29,655 nt of DNA, from contig CAYMEJ010000012.1 of NCBI GenBank assembly GCA_964389735.1, forward strand, positions 1 through 29,655. Direction: 5' to 3'. The translations under genes were made by a program, and so were the position numbers. This DNA is from JAQUVS01 sp964389735 (GTDB lineage Bacteria > Bacillota_I > Bacilli_A > RF39 > UBA660). Below the pieces are notes generated by a model, which was not told the DNA's origin, made no database searches, and saw nothing but the letters and a program-made list of their open reading frames with translations. Shown here one piece after another: positions 1-8,900 of the stretch (position 1 is its first letter; each line of letters begins with the position of its first letter).

Positions 1-464
1 TCTTGCTGATGCTACTCTTTGTTTTTGACCACCTGACATTTGATATGGATATTTCTTTAAAACATCTTCAATATCTAATTCTTTTGCTACTGCTTTTACT
101 CTTTCATCAATTTCACTAGGTTTTACTTTTTGTATAGTAAGTGCTAATGCTATATTTTCATATGCAGTTAGCGTATCTAGTAAATTGAAGTCTTGGAAAA
201 TAAATCCTAATTCTTCTCTTCTAAATTTATTTAATTTATTCCCTTTTATTTTAGTGATATCCTTNNNNNNNNNNGACCACTTGTTACTTTATCTATTGTA
301 GAAATACAATTTAAAAGTGTTGTTTTACCACTTCCACTTGCTCCCATAATAGCAACAAATTCACCATTCTTTACATCAAAGCTAATATTATCTACTGCTT
401 TAGTAATATTTCCTTTATTACCATAATATTTTTCAACATTTTCAATTCTTAAAACTTTTTCCAT
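1..464 (-). CDS. BceA-like ABC transporter ATP-binding protein, 5' part, with a 10-N gap
   Basis: Cytoplasmic ATPase of a MacB/BceA-type ABC exporter; the gene runs off the left edge. Visible: Walker A GASGSGKTT (about residues 41-49), a Q-loop FIFQDFNLLD and the signature MSGGQKQRVASAR near the edge; Walker B lies outside. Ten Ns (265-274) follow the codons for DKVTSG. After them the family sequence (KDITKIKGNK, then EELGFIFQDF) continues in another frame than a literal 10-base reading allows, so the gap is a length estimate and not evidence of a frameshift. A good Shine-Dalgarno (GTGAGGTGA) precedes the ATG. It is last in the visible order regulator, kinase, VanZ-RDD, ATPase, and has its own promoter and operator (484-547). 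A large BceB-type permease would be expected beyond position 1. Family assignment is firm; a role in antimicrobial-peptide detoxification is inferred from the neighbours. Confidence 0.88.
265..274. other. 10-base assembly gap inside the ABC ATPase gene
   Basis: Ten Ns between the TSG and KDIT motifs of the ATPase. Comparable proteins carry about six or seven residues here, so the true missing length is probably near 17 bases, and it must restore the reading frame. The flanks share no repeat, unlike the two 100-N gaps. Confidence 0.9.
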
Positions 465-483
465 GTTTTCACCTCACATTAAC

Positions 484-547
484 ATTATATTTTATAGTTA
501 TGAATACAACAATCGAATTTTATTACATAATCTTACGTTTATGTAAG
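484..547 (-). promoter_or_regulatory. Promoter and putative response-regulator operator of the ABC ATPase gene
   Basis: Read on the minus strand: inverted repeat CTTAC-N6-GTAAG (532-547), N5, GTAAT (522-526), N4, TTCGAT (512-517), N22, -10 TATAAT (484-489). A weak -35 (TTGTTG, 507-512) lies 17 bases upstream of the -10. The same layout with identical spacings occurs upstream of the VanZ-RDD gene at 1662-1725. The inverted repeat is centred about 63 bases upstream of the predicted transcription start and lies within the 3' end of the VanZ-RDD coding region. Activation by the adjacent OmpR-type regulator is an inference. Confidence 0.65.
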
Positions 548-1644
548 TTTTCTATTGTACTTACTATTTTAGTGTGACTTACTCTTTCATATATGAGTGG
601 TTTCTTCATGATAAATTTAATGGTTGCTACTAAATAATAGATAAAGTATGCTATAGCGGTAGAACCAGCAATAAATAATAATGTTTTTTCATCTAAATTA
701 TTAGCTAATGTTATTTTTATTAATAATGATAATAATATCAAAGGTATTACATAAAACATTAATTGGTATATTACTTCTCTTATTGTTATTCTAAATATAG
801 ATAATTTTTTATCATCTGTTGATACTACTTTAATATTTAAAAATTTTCTACCTAATGTTTGACCTTTTAATAATATTGGAATAATTATATAATATCCAAT
901 ATATATAAATAATGGTGTAAGTGTAGTACTATAAAAAATACTTGTTATAATAACCATTATTAAGTATATAAATGCATCAAGGAAGAATACTGTATATCTT
1001 CTAATAAATGATACTTTTTTACCTAATTCGTAGGATTCTTCTACTATTTCATCTTTACTTGGAAGTATTTTCATAAATATAAACGCTATGAAATATCCTA
1101 TTAGACCTCCTAATGTATTAATCATTAAGTCATCTATATCAAATAATCTATATCCCCTTGGATATATAAAATATAATCCAGTTAATTGAGTTAATTCAAA
1201 GAATAAACTTAATAAGAATGTTATTAGTAATGTTTTCTTTAAATTGCATTTAAAATAGTAATGTAAGTATATTCAAAATGGCATACATAGTGCTATATTA
1301 TAAGCTGGTACATAAAAACTTGAAGTTTTAATTGCAGGTAAATATGTAGATAAATTAGTTATTGAAAAACCACTATCTCTTATAAAATCCATTACAAATG
1401 AAAAGGGAATTAATTGGGTTCTAGGAGTAGTTAATTTTGCTACTTCGGTTACTTCAGGTAGTGGTAATATTACTAATAAGTATGCCGCTAATAGATATAA
1501 TATAAATGAATATACTATTAGTGTTTTATATGGATGAATTGATCCATATTTATGATATTGTATTAACATATATGGTATTGTAAATAAAAAAGCTAATACT
1601 GGAAAGAACATTATTGCTACTTTAATTATTTCTATATAACTCAT
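523..1644 (-). pseudogene. VanZ-RDD fusion membrane protein interrupted by one in-frame TGA
   Basis: Read through one TGA (1273-1275), the frame gives about 372 residues. The N-terminal half is a VanZ-family domain with several membrane segments and the motif FDIDDLMINTLGGLIGY. The C-terminal half is an RDD domain (RRYTVFFLDAFIYL, GQTLGRKFLNIKVV). The TGA falls in the VanZ motif where relatives have NILLF-PFG: here it reads NIALCMPF-TGA-IYL. A G-to-T change turning GGA into TGA explains it. Sequence on both sides remains coding-like, so the lesion is recent, a sequencing error, or (least likely) recoded. VanZ proteins are known for low-level teicoplanin resistance and related envelope phenotypes. 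It sits between the Bce-type kinase and the ABC ATPase and shares their operator. SD GAGGTG precedes the ATG. Confidence 0.85.
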
Positions 1645-1661
1645 ACTTACACCTCTTTTTA

Positions 1662-1725
1662 ATTATATAATAATCTCAATAATAAAAACATCGAATTAAA
1701 TTACAAAACCTTACATATTAGTAAG
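1662..1725 (-). promoter_or_regulatory. Promoter and putative response-regulator operator of the VanZ-RDD gene
   Basis: Minus-strand layout: CTTAC-N6-GTAAG (1710-1725), N5, GTAAT (1700-1704), N4, TTCGAT (1690-1695), N22, -10 TATAAT (1662-1667). Every spacing equals that of the ATPase promoter at 484-547. Here the inverted repeat extends to eight-base arms AACCTTAC/GTAAGGTT (1707-1728) and overlaps the kinase stop codon. It could double as a weak terminator, but the T-run after it is interrupted. The -35 region is poor (TGTTTT), as expected for an activator-dependent promoter. Confidence 0.65.
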
Positions 1726-1726
1726 G

Positions 1727-2746
1727 TTATTTTTTCATTATATTTGACATATTTCCTAAAGGAAATACTAATTTTAAAGTTGTACCTTTATTAATTATTG
1801 ATTCTATTATTATACCATGTTCTAATTTATTGCATAGTTGTTTACATAAGTATAATCCAATTCCTGTTGAATTATATTTTTTTCTTCCATTACTACCAGT
1901 AAATCCTTTATCAAAAACTCTATCTAATTCATTTGCTTCTATTCCAATACCATTGTCCTCTATTATTAATTCAATATTATTTTTGTTTTTTATTGTGCTT
2001 ATTTTTATTAAGGGATTTGTTTTATTAGAATATTTGATACTATTAACTATAATTTGGTTTATTATAAATTCTAGCCATTTACTATCACTATTTACAATTG
2101 AATCTTTAATGTTAACATCCAATTTAATTTTTTTATTTCTTATATCTTTTTTGTTTTTATTGATGACAAGATTAATAACATTATTAATATCAGTTTCTTT
2201 AATAATATAATCTTTTTCTACACTTCCACTTCTAGCATAATATAATACTTGTTCTATGTAGTTTTCTATTTTTGTAAGTTCTTCATCAATATTATTTGTT
2301 ACATCGTTTTTATTATTTTCTATTATCATTTTACCTGTTGCTAAAGGGGTTTTTATTTCATGACACCACATTTCAATATATTCTTTAAATTCTTCGCTAT
2401 TATGTTTATATTTATTAAGTTTTTCTATCATTGATTTATCAATATCATATAAACTATCATAAAGAATTTTTCCCTCTAGAAAATTAGGATCTTTAATTAT
2501 TTCTATTATTAAATATTTTTGGTCTAATTCACTTATTGTTTTTTTTAGACCATTATAGAATTCTTTTTTACGGTAATAATTATACCAAAGCATTACTATT
2601 CCAGTTATTAGTGTTACCGAAAAAATATAAATAACTAAATATACATTAGAATTAAATAATAATAGTAATCCAGTTATTATAGCAATTAATATTAAATAAG
2701 TGATTAAGAAAGTGATTTTATCTTTTAAATAATCTATAAATTTCAT
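1727..2746 (-). CDS. BceS-type intramembrane-sensing histidine kinase
   Basis: Membrane sensor kinase of 339 residues. Two N-terminal membrane helices (about 12-31 and 35-54) are separated by only a few residues, so there is no extracellular sensor domain. This is the hallmark of intramembrane-sensing kinases that read the state of a partner ABC transporter. Catalytic parts: phospho-acceptor His129 in MWCHEIKTPL, N-box IINQIIVNSIKYSN, G1 DNGIGI, and the GFTGSNGR/STGIGLYL lid region. Length and architecture match the BceS family. It overlaps the upstream regulator gene by four bases (ATGA), so the two are translationally coupled. Expected partner: the ABC transporter starting at 464. The inducer cannot be read from sequence; peptide antibiotics are typical of the family. 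Confidence 0.92.
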   Translation of the reverse strand: MKFIDYLKDKITFLITYLILIAIITGLLLLFNSNVYLVIYIFSVTLITGIVMLWYNYYRKKEFYNGLKKTISELDQKYLIIEIIKDPNFLEGKILYDSLYDIDKSMIEKLNKYKHNSEEFKEYIEMWCHEIKTPLATGKMIIENNKNDVTNNIDEELTKIENYIEQVLYYARSGSVEKDYIIKETDINNVINLVINKNKKDIRNKKIKLDVNIKDSIVNSDSKWLEFIINQIIVNSIKYSNKTNPLIKISTIKNKNNIELIIEDNGIGIEANELDRVFDKGFTGSNGRKKYNSTGIGLYLCKQLCNKLEHGIIIESIINKGTTLKLVFPLGNMSNIMKK

Positions 2747-3408
2747 ATTATTATATATCCTTGTCCTCTTCTTGTTTCAATTGCATTTTCAATTCCTATT
2801 GTTTCCAATTTGTTTCTTAATCTATTAATATTAACTGTTAAAGTATTATCATCTACATAGTCTCCATCATCCCATAAATTATTCATTATTTCATCTCTAG
2901 ATATAATAGTTCCTTTATTTTTTAACAAGTAATATAGAATTCTTAATTCATTTCTTGATAATTCAATTCTTTTATCTTGTCTTATTATTATACTTTTAGA
3001 TACATCTAGTATCATATCTTTATATTCAATAGTATTTTTTTCTATTTTATTTATTCTTTTTAATATGGATTCTATTCTTGCTAACAATATTTGAGGATTA
3101 TATGGTTTAGTTATAAAGTCATCTGCACCATAATTAATACTTAGTAGTTCATCTATTTCAGTATTTTTACTTGTTACTATTATTATTGGTACATTTGAAG
3201 TTTTTCTTATTTCTTTACATAGATATTCTCCATTATTATTAGGAAGATTAACATCTAATAAAATTAAATTAGAATTACTTTTTAAAATACTTTCTAAAGT
3301 GTTTTCAAAATTATTTAATGCATTTACTTCGTAACCATTATTAATTAAGAAAATTTTTAATTCTTCTCTTAATTTTTCATCATCTTCTACTATTAATATT
3401 TTTTCCAT
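2743..3408 (-). CDS. OmpR/BceR-type response regulator
   Basis: DNA-binding response regulator of 221 residues. The receiver domain (1-~118) has the acidic pocket E8-D9-D10, phospho-acceptor Asp52 in LILLDVNLP, and the conserved Thr-Ser-Lys near residue 100 (VTSKN). The C-terminal winged helix (~128-221) contains LSRNELRILYYLLKN and ends RRGQGYIII. The stop is TGA within ATGA, overlapping the kinase start; it is the only TGA stop among 27 genes here. Its own -10 (TATAAT, 3424-3429) lies six bases from the SD GGTGAT, and no copy of the operator seen upstream of VanZ-RDD and the ATPase is visible. It may therefore control the effector genes but not itself, as is usual for Bce modules. Confidence 0.93.
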   Translation of the reverse strand: MEKILIVEDDEKLREELKIFLINNGYEVNALNNFENTLESILKSNSNLILLDVNLPNNNGEYLCKEIRKTSNVPIIIVTSKNTEIDELLSINYGADDFITKPYNPQILLARIESILKRINKIEKNTIEYKDMILDVSKSIIIRQDKRIELSRNELRILYYLLKNKGTIISRDEIMNNLWDDGDYVDDNTLTVNINRLRNKLETIGIENAIETRRGQGYIII

Positions 3409-3423
3409 ACTATCACCAATTCA

Positions 3424-3477
3424 ATTATATCATAAAATTTTATTATATTTGTATTATGTTTATCATTATTATATAAT
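3424..3477. promoter_or_regulatory. Overlapping divergent promoters of the regulator and zinc-ribbon genes
   Basis: Plus strand: -35 TTGTAT (3449-3454), 17-base spacer, -10 TATAAT (3472-3477), then six bases to the SD AGGTGAT of the zinc-ribbon gene. Minus strand: -10 TATAAT (3424-3429), six bases, then GGTGAT of the regulator gene, with no good -35. The two promoters share the central DNA, so occupancy of one may affect the other. Confidence 0.6.
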
Positions 3478-3493
3478 TATTCTAGGTGATAAT

Positions 3494-4015
3494 ATGAAGT
3501 GTCCTAAGTGTAATTTCAGTATGGTAAATGGTTGTTGTCTAAAATGTGGATATATGCTTAATGGTAATTATGTTAATAAAAATGAAATAAAAAGAGAACT
3601 TACAGATATAGAACTATTCGATAGCGATTATGATAAAATGAATAGAAATTCGAACTGGTATTTACCTTTTATATTAGGACCTTTTTATTTTTCTTATAAG
3701 GGCTTTTTCTTATTAGGTTTTTTTGGTGTACTATTTGATTATGGAGTAAGAGTATTAGCTACTTTAACTCCTATACCTAATCCAATAATATTCATGTATT
3801 TTATTATTAATAGATTTATATATTTGATGTTTGCTAATCCTTTCTGCCTTTATATGGAAAGAAAAAGAATAAATAAAATTAAAGCTAATTCTATTAATAG
3901 TTATAAAGATATATTGAAGAAAAATCATAATAAAATATCTTATATATTAATAAGTATTGGTATATATACTTTAATAATAAGTTTAATAATAATATATTTG
4001 AAATATTTTCATTAA
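3494..4015 (+). CDS. Zinc-ribbon membrane protein of unknown function
   Basis: Predicted 173 residues. The N-terminus has a zinc-ribbon pattern, with C3 and C6 (CPKC) and C15 and C18 (CLKC), followed by a polar linker to about residue 50. Hydrophobic segments follow (WYLPFILGPFYFSYKGFF, GVLFDYGVRVLA, PIIFMYFIINRFIYLMF), then a charged loop and a last helix near the C-terminus. The layout, a zinc ribbon then a WYLPFILGPFYFSYKG block and membrane helices, resembles the DUF2628-like small membrane proteins of Firmicutes, but I do not recognise a specific function. I chose the ATG at 3494 over the upstream ATG at 3449 because AGGTGAT lies three bases before it and the upstream start would sit in the promoter. 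The gene is monocistronic, ending at a bidirectional terminator. Confidence 0.75.
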   Translation: MKCPKCNFSMVNGCCLKCGYMLNGNYVNKNEIKRELTDIELFDSDYDKMNRNSNWYLPFILGPFYFSYKGFFLLGFFGVLFDYGVRVLATLTPIPNPIIFMYFIINRFIYLMFANPFCLYMERKRINKIKANSINSYKDILKKNHNKISYILISIGIYTLIISLIIIYLKYFH

Positions 4016-4043
4016 AAAAATAGATATTAATCTATTTTATTTT
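4014..4043. terminator. Bidirectional terminator between convergent genes
   Basis: Palindrome AAAATAGAT-atta-ATCTATTTT with A-run before and T-run after, serving both the zinc-ribbon gene (plus) and the gene ending at 4032 (minus). The minus gene's stop codon lies inside it. Confidence 0.75.
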
Positions 4044-4697
4044 TTCTAATATTTTTTCTGATGTTTTTATTTTATCTAAAGGACCATTTAGATTTATATC
4101 AATTAAATTATAGTTATATGCTCTTTTTATTTCTTTTAGATTGACTTCTCCATCCTTTTCTAAATCAAATAGTTCTAGTTGTTCAGCTATATTCTTGTCT
4201 TCTACCTCTTTAAAATTACCTATTTCTAATTCTGTTAAATAATAAAGTTTAGTTGGTAGTATCATTATATTTTCGCATACTACTAATCCTCTTTCTTTAT
4301 TTTTAATTGGTTCTGCAAATAAGGCATATATCGTTTCTTCATAGTCTTTTATTATTTTTATTGGTGAATTCAATACATAAGGATCACTTATTAAAAAATT
4401 TCTTAATATTATTTCTCTTTTTGATTTATTCATTGAAGTTGTTTCTTCTGGTTCAAATGTTGCTCCTGTATTTCCCCCTAATAGTACATTGTCAAAATTT
4501 AATGCCGACATAGGTAGTGTAACTCTTTTTAATTTAAGGCTCATACCTGGAGTTATACAATTTGCTTTATATGTATAGAATAATTCTTCATCTGTATATT
4601 TATCTAATACTTTTTCTTTATAATCTCTAATTTGTTCATATTTTGCTGATAATCTATAAACTTCTATCTTATCTTTTTGTCTTCTATATAGATACAT
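4032..4697 (-). CDS. Hypothetical protein, 221 residues
   Basis: Not recognised. Predicted soluble: no signal peptide or membrane helix, rich in charged residues. Notable stretches are MYLYRRQKDKIEVYRLSAKY at the start, TPGMSLKLKRVTLPMSALNF and a Gly-rich loop LLGGNTGATFEPEE in the first half, and ERGLVVCENIMILPTKLYYL centrally. The start at 4697 is preferred to one 21 codons upstream, because the upstream segment overlaps the promoter and the pgi terminator; the SD (GAGGG) is weak. It has its own promoter at 4728-4755 inside the pgi terminator and shares a terminator with the convergent zinc-ribbon gene. Low-confidence alternative: a regulator or adaptor protein. No function is claimed. Confidence 0.65.
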   Translation of the reverse strand: MYLYRRQKDKIEVYRLSAKYEQIRDYKEKVLDKYTDEELFYTYKANCITPGMSLKLKRVTLPMSALNFDNVLLGGNTGATFEPEETTSMNKSKREIILRNFLISDPYVLNSPIKIIKDYEETIYALFAEPIKNKERGLVVCENIMILPTKLYYLTELEIGNFKEVEDKNIAEQLELFDLEKDGEVNLKEIKRAYNYNLIDINLNGPLDKIKTSEKILEKIK

Positions 4698-4727
4698 ATT
4701 ATCCCTCTTTTTTGTTGTTTTCCTACT

Positions 4728-4755
4728 ATTATAACATAAAAAAAGATTGATACAA
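4728..4755 (-). promoter_or_regulatory. Promoter of the hypothetical gene, nested in the pgi terminator
   Basis: Minus strand: -35 TTGTAT (4750-4755), 16-base spacer, -10 TATAAT (4728-4733). The -35 box occupies the loop side of the upstream terminator hairpin and its T-run forms the spacer. Confidence 0.6.
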
Positions 4756-4766
4756 GTCAATCTTTT
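4740..4766 (-). terminator. Rho-independent terminator of the glucan synthase-pgi operon
   Basis: Ten-base perfect arms (4741-4750 and 4757-4766) around a six-base loop, followed in the minus direction by seven T. The stem begins within the pgi stop codon region. Confidence 0.85.
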
Positions 4767-5967
4767 ATATATTCTTCTTTACTTCTTGTTTATATTTTTC
4801 CACACCTGGTTGATTAAATGGATCAATATTTAATAAATATCCACTGATAGCTGCTGATAACTCAAAGAAATATATTAATTTTCCTAAAGTTTTATAATCT
4901 AATTCTTCTATTGTTATCATATTAGTTGGAGTATATTCATCAAAATGAGCTTTTGCTACTGAGTCTGCAACTATATTATTTAACTCATTTAGTGTATATT
5001 TATCATTAACTATTATATCTTCTTGTTTTTGTATTCTTAGAACAGTTTCGAAAACTATATCTTTTCCTTCTTGTAAATATTGGCCTAAAGAATGTAAATC
5101 TCTTGTATTTACAGTAGAGATTGGAAGTATTCCTTTATTCTCTTTTCCTTCAGTTTCTCCAAATAATTGTTTTAACCATTCAGTAAAGTAATATAATCTT
5201 GGTTCATATACTGAAAAGTTTTCAATATATTTTCCATTATTATATAAGATATTCCTAATAGATGCATATTTGAATGCTAAGTCATATGCTTTTTCTGCTT
5301 CTTTAGCTCCTATTAGTAATTCATTAATGTTTATTTCAGATATTGCTAAAGGTAATAATCCAACTGCTGTTAATACTGAATATCTACCACCTATATTGTT
5401 TGGTACTATAAATGATGTATATCCTTCTTTATTAACTTCTTCTCTTAGACTACCATTTTCTTTATCTGTAGTAATAATAATTCTTTTTCTTAACTCTGTT
5501 TCATTATATTTCTTTTTTAATTCTTCTTTTAAGATATCATATATAATATTTGGTTCCATAGTAGTACCAGACTTAGAAATCACATTTATAGTGACTTCTT
5601 TGTCTTTTATGTACTCAATTAACTCTTTAATATATTTACTTGATAAGTTATTACCTGCATATATTACTTCTACTTTAGGATTATTGTTGAAGTATGGAGT
5701 ATATATTTCTTTTATTGAATAGCTTCCCATATAAGATCCACCTATTCCAATAACAATAAATACATCTGAAGTTTTTTCTACTAAATCTTTTAAGTCTTTA
5801 ATCTTATTAAATTCTTCTTCTGATATTATATTATTAATATCTAACCATCCAGACATATTAGAAGAATATAATTTTTCTTTTATTTCTTCTTTTCTTTTGG
5901 ATAATTCTTCTAGTTTGCTTTCATCTATATACTTGTCCATGTACGTTGAAAAATCAAATTTAATCAT
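4765..5967 (-). CDS. pgi: Glucose-6-phosphate isomerase
   Basis: Interconverts glucose-6-phosphate and fructose-6-phosphate in the cytoplasm. 400 residues, shorter than the roughly 450 of Bacillus Pgi. Motifs: GIGGSYMGS near residue 76, the phosphate-binding ISKSGTTMEP, and the PGI signature region NNIGGRYSVLTAVGLLPLA. The ATG is one base after the stop of the glucan synthase-like gene, and its SD (AGGGTG) lies in that gene's last codons, so the two form one operon with likely translational coupling. A strong terminator follows. Placement directly behind a UDP-glucose-consuming enzyme suggests a job in feeding glucose-6-phosphate toward sugar nucleotides, in addition to or instead of plain glycolysis; that part is inference. 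Confidence 0.95.
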   Translation of the reverse strand: MIKFDFSTYMDKYIDESKLEELSKRKEEIKEKLYSSNMSGWLDINNIISEEEFNKIKDLKDLVEKTSDVFIVIGIGGSYMGSYSIKEIYTPYFNNNPKVEVIYAGNNLSSKYIKELIEYIKDKEVTINVISKSGTTMEPNIIYDILKEELKKKYNETELRKRIIITTDKENGSLREEVNKEGYTSFIVPNNIGGRYSVLTAVGLLPLAISEININELLIGAKEAEKAYDLAFKYASIRNILYNNGKYIENFSVYEPRLYYFTEWLKQLFGETEGKENKGILPISTVNTRDLHSLGQYLQEGKDIVFETVLRIQKQEDIIVNDKYTLNELNNIVADSVAKAHFDEYTPTNMITIEELDYKTLGKLIYFFELSAAISGYLLNIDPFNQPGVEKYKQEVKKNI

Positions 5968-5968
5968 A

Positions 5969-8900
5969 TTACACCCTTTTTATATATACCTTTACATTAT
6001 GTTTTTTAGTATCATTTATTAGACTTATATAGTTATTTTTTTCTACTTTTTTGTCTACTACTAGTTCTTCTTTATTTCCAAATATTACTTCAATATTATA
6101 TGTTGTATCCATATAATTGTATTTAATATTAAAGTTTTTCCAAGTAGTTGGAACATTAGGTTTAATTATTAATTTATCACCTTGTTTATTGAATCCTAAT
6201 ATTTCTTTTATACCAACCTTATAATACCATCCTGCACTACCAGTATACCATGTCCATCCACCACGACCTGGATATTTAGTAGATGAATATATATCTGCTG
6301 CTATTACATAAGGTTCTGTTTTATATTTATCAGTATCCTTTTTATTAGATGTTCTATTAATTGGATTTATCATTTGATAATATTCATATGCTTTATCAAT
6401 TTTACCAGCTTTAATAAGTGCCATTATATACCATGATGTAGCATGTGTATATTGACCACCATTTTCTCTTATACCTTTTGGATAATTCATAATATATCCT
6501 GGATTATCACTCGATTTAGAGAATGCAGGTGTTAATAATTTAATAATATTATTATCTTTATCAACTAATTTCTTTTCTACTGAATCAATAACTGATTCTA
6601 TTCTATCTTCTTCAATTACTCCACTTAATATTGAGAAACTTTGTGATATTAAATCTATCTTACATTCATCATTTTCATGTGAACCTAATTTATTACCATT
6701 ATCGAAGAATGCTCTTAAATAGTATTCTCCATCCCAAGTATTTTTGTTTAATGATTCTTTTAATTTATTATTAAATTCTATATATTCTTTTGTTTTAACC
6801 TTTATGTTCTTATCTTTAACAAGATTAATAAATTTATCAATTACATCATATAAGAAGAATCCAAGCCAAACACTTTCACCTTTACCTTTAATACCAACTT
6901 TATTCATTCCATCGTTCCAGTCTCCACCACCCATTAGAGGTATTTTGTGTTTACCTAATGAATTCATTGATAATTGTATTGATAAAATACAGTGTTCTAA
7001 TAATGATTTAGTTTCTTCTGTATATCCAAATACTAATCCTTTTTCATGTTCTTCTTCTTTTAATAAATCTCCTGTTACAAAAGGAATTTGTTCTTTTAAT
7101 ATGCTTGTATCATTTGTTGCATTTATATATTCTATTGTTGCATAAGGTAACCATAAGTAATCATCTTTATATCTTGACCTTAAACCAAATCTATTTCCTT
7201 CATGCCACCAATGTAGAACATCTCCTTCTACAAATTGATGTTTTGCATTTCTTATTATTTGTTCTCTTGTAAAGTCAGGTTTTATGTATGAAATATTCAT
7301 TGAATCTTGTAATTGATCTCTATATCCAAAGGCACCACTTACTTGATAGAATCCTGCTTTTGCCATTATTCTTGATGACAATGTTTGATATAAATACCAA
7401 CCATTTAAAACATAGTTAAGACTGTCATCTGGAGTTTCTACTTCAATAGTATTTAAAGTTTTATTCCAGTATTCTTTTACTTTATTAAGTTCCTTTGTAG
7501 CATTATTTACATTGTTATATTTCTTAATTAATTCTAAGTTTTCTTTTTCATTATCACTACATCCCATAGTAAATATAATAGTTTTTTCTTCATTTGAATC
7601 TAATTCAATCTTTGTATCAACTGACTTAACTAATATTTTATTTGTTGTAGCACCAGTTAATTTTTCACTTGATGACATGAATACTGTTATATTACTAAAA
7701 TTAATACTATAAACATTTCTTAATTTTAAGTAGTTATCATTATTTATATATTCTGCTAAAATATGTCTACTTGTTTTTTCTTCAAAATTACCAAATGTAG
7801 GATTAATCCAGAAATCAAAATTAATTTTTTGTGCTTTCTTAAGTTTATTCTTTACTTTAAACATAAATATTTTTACATTGTCTTCTAATGCAACAAATTC
7901 TGTTAATTGTTTTTCTAAGTCTTCTGATTCAGATGATAATATTGAGTATCCAAATCCATGTATACATTCACTTGGATCAAATACTTTTCCATTTATCTTT
8001 ATACCTTCTGACTTATCATTGAGTACTGTATCATTTGTCCATGATGTAATCTTGTATTCACCGCTATTATAACAATATGTAAATCCACATCCATTGTTAG
8101 TAATTACTGTACCAAAATTCTTATTAGCAATAACATTTGTCCATGGAGTTGGTGTGTTTTTATTAATAATTTTGTATTCTTTACCATTATTTATAAATCC
8201 ACCATAATTATTATAATATTTTAATTCTTTAATATCTTGTTTCATTTCTATATTTGTTTCAGGTTTTGCTACAGTAAACATAGTTATCTTATTATTTTTT
8301 TGTAAGTCTTCGATGTTTTCTTTTAATGATTTATTATTATTTGTATCAAATTTAAGTCTTGGTACTATATTTAATAATGACATTTCTTCTTCATTAATAT
8401 CATTTTGATCTATTAAAGTAATACTTCCTGGAGTATGTGAGAAATTATTAAGTGTATAAATTCTATATTTTTCATCTTCTACTTCTTTTTTAATAATTCC
8501 TGCATATTCTTCATTTTCACTATTAATTATTATTATATCTACAAATATAGATATATTTTTATAGTATTCAAATGCTTTTAATATTTCTCTTACAAAATTG
8601 ATATCACTAATATCATGAATATTAATTAGTACGATTGGTCTATCTCCACTTACTCCAAATTTCCATAAACCATTTTGTGCTAAGGCATTTTTCTTTAATA
8701 ATTCATTTCTTTCATCAGTTACTGATATCTTAGTAGTTTGATATAAGTAATTTAACATTATATTAAATAGTCTCATATCTTCACCAGTAATATTTAAATT
8801 CTTAGTATTTATTACACTTGATAGATTAGCTACTTCAAATGCTGTTTTAATACTTTTTTCATCATTATATGAATTTATAATATCCATTAATTGTTCTCTA

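Noticed and set aside
523..1125. A separate 200-residue RDD gene starting at 1125
   Set aside because: The ATG at 1125 lies inside the VanZ motif MINTLGGLIGY, with no ribosome site, and sequence upstream continues the same frame to the VanZ start apart from one TGA.
1273..1275. Genome-wide recoding of TGA as Trp or Gly
   Set aside because: Trp is encoded by TGG in every long gene, including the 2552-residue one, and the regulator gene ends naturally with TGA in an ATGA overlap. In a recoded AT-rich genome TGA would be frequent inside genes.
1707..1728. Simple rho-independent terminator after the kinase
   Set aside because: The stem is good but the T-run is broken by G and A, and the same core with identical downstream spacing recurs at the ATPase promoter with a shorter stem, which fits an operator better.
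1830..2210. Plus-strand open frame antisense to the histidine kinase
   Set aside because: It mirrors AT-rich codons of the kinase gene, has no ribosome site and no family features. The same holds for other long antisense frames over pgi, the glucan synthase, sufB and sufS.
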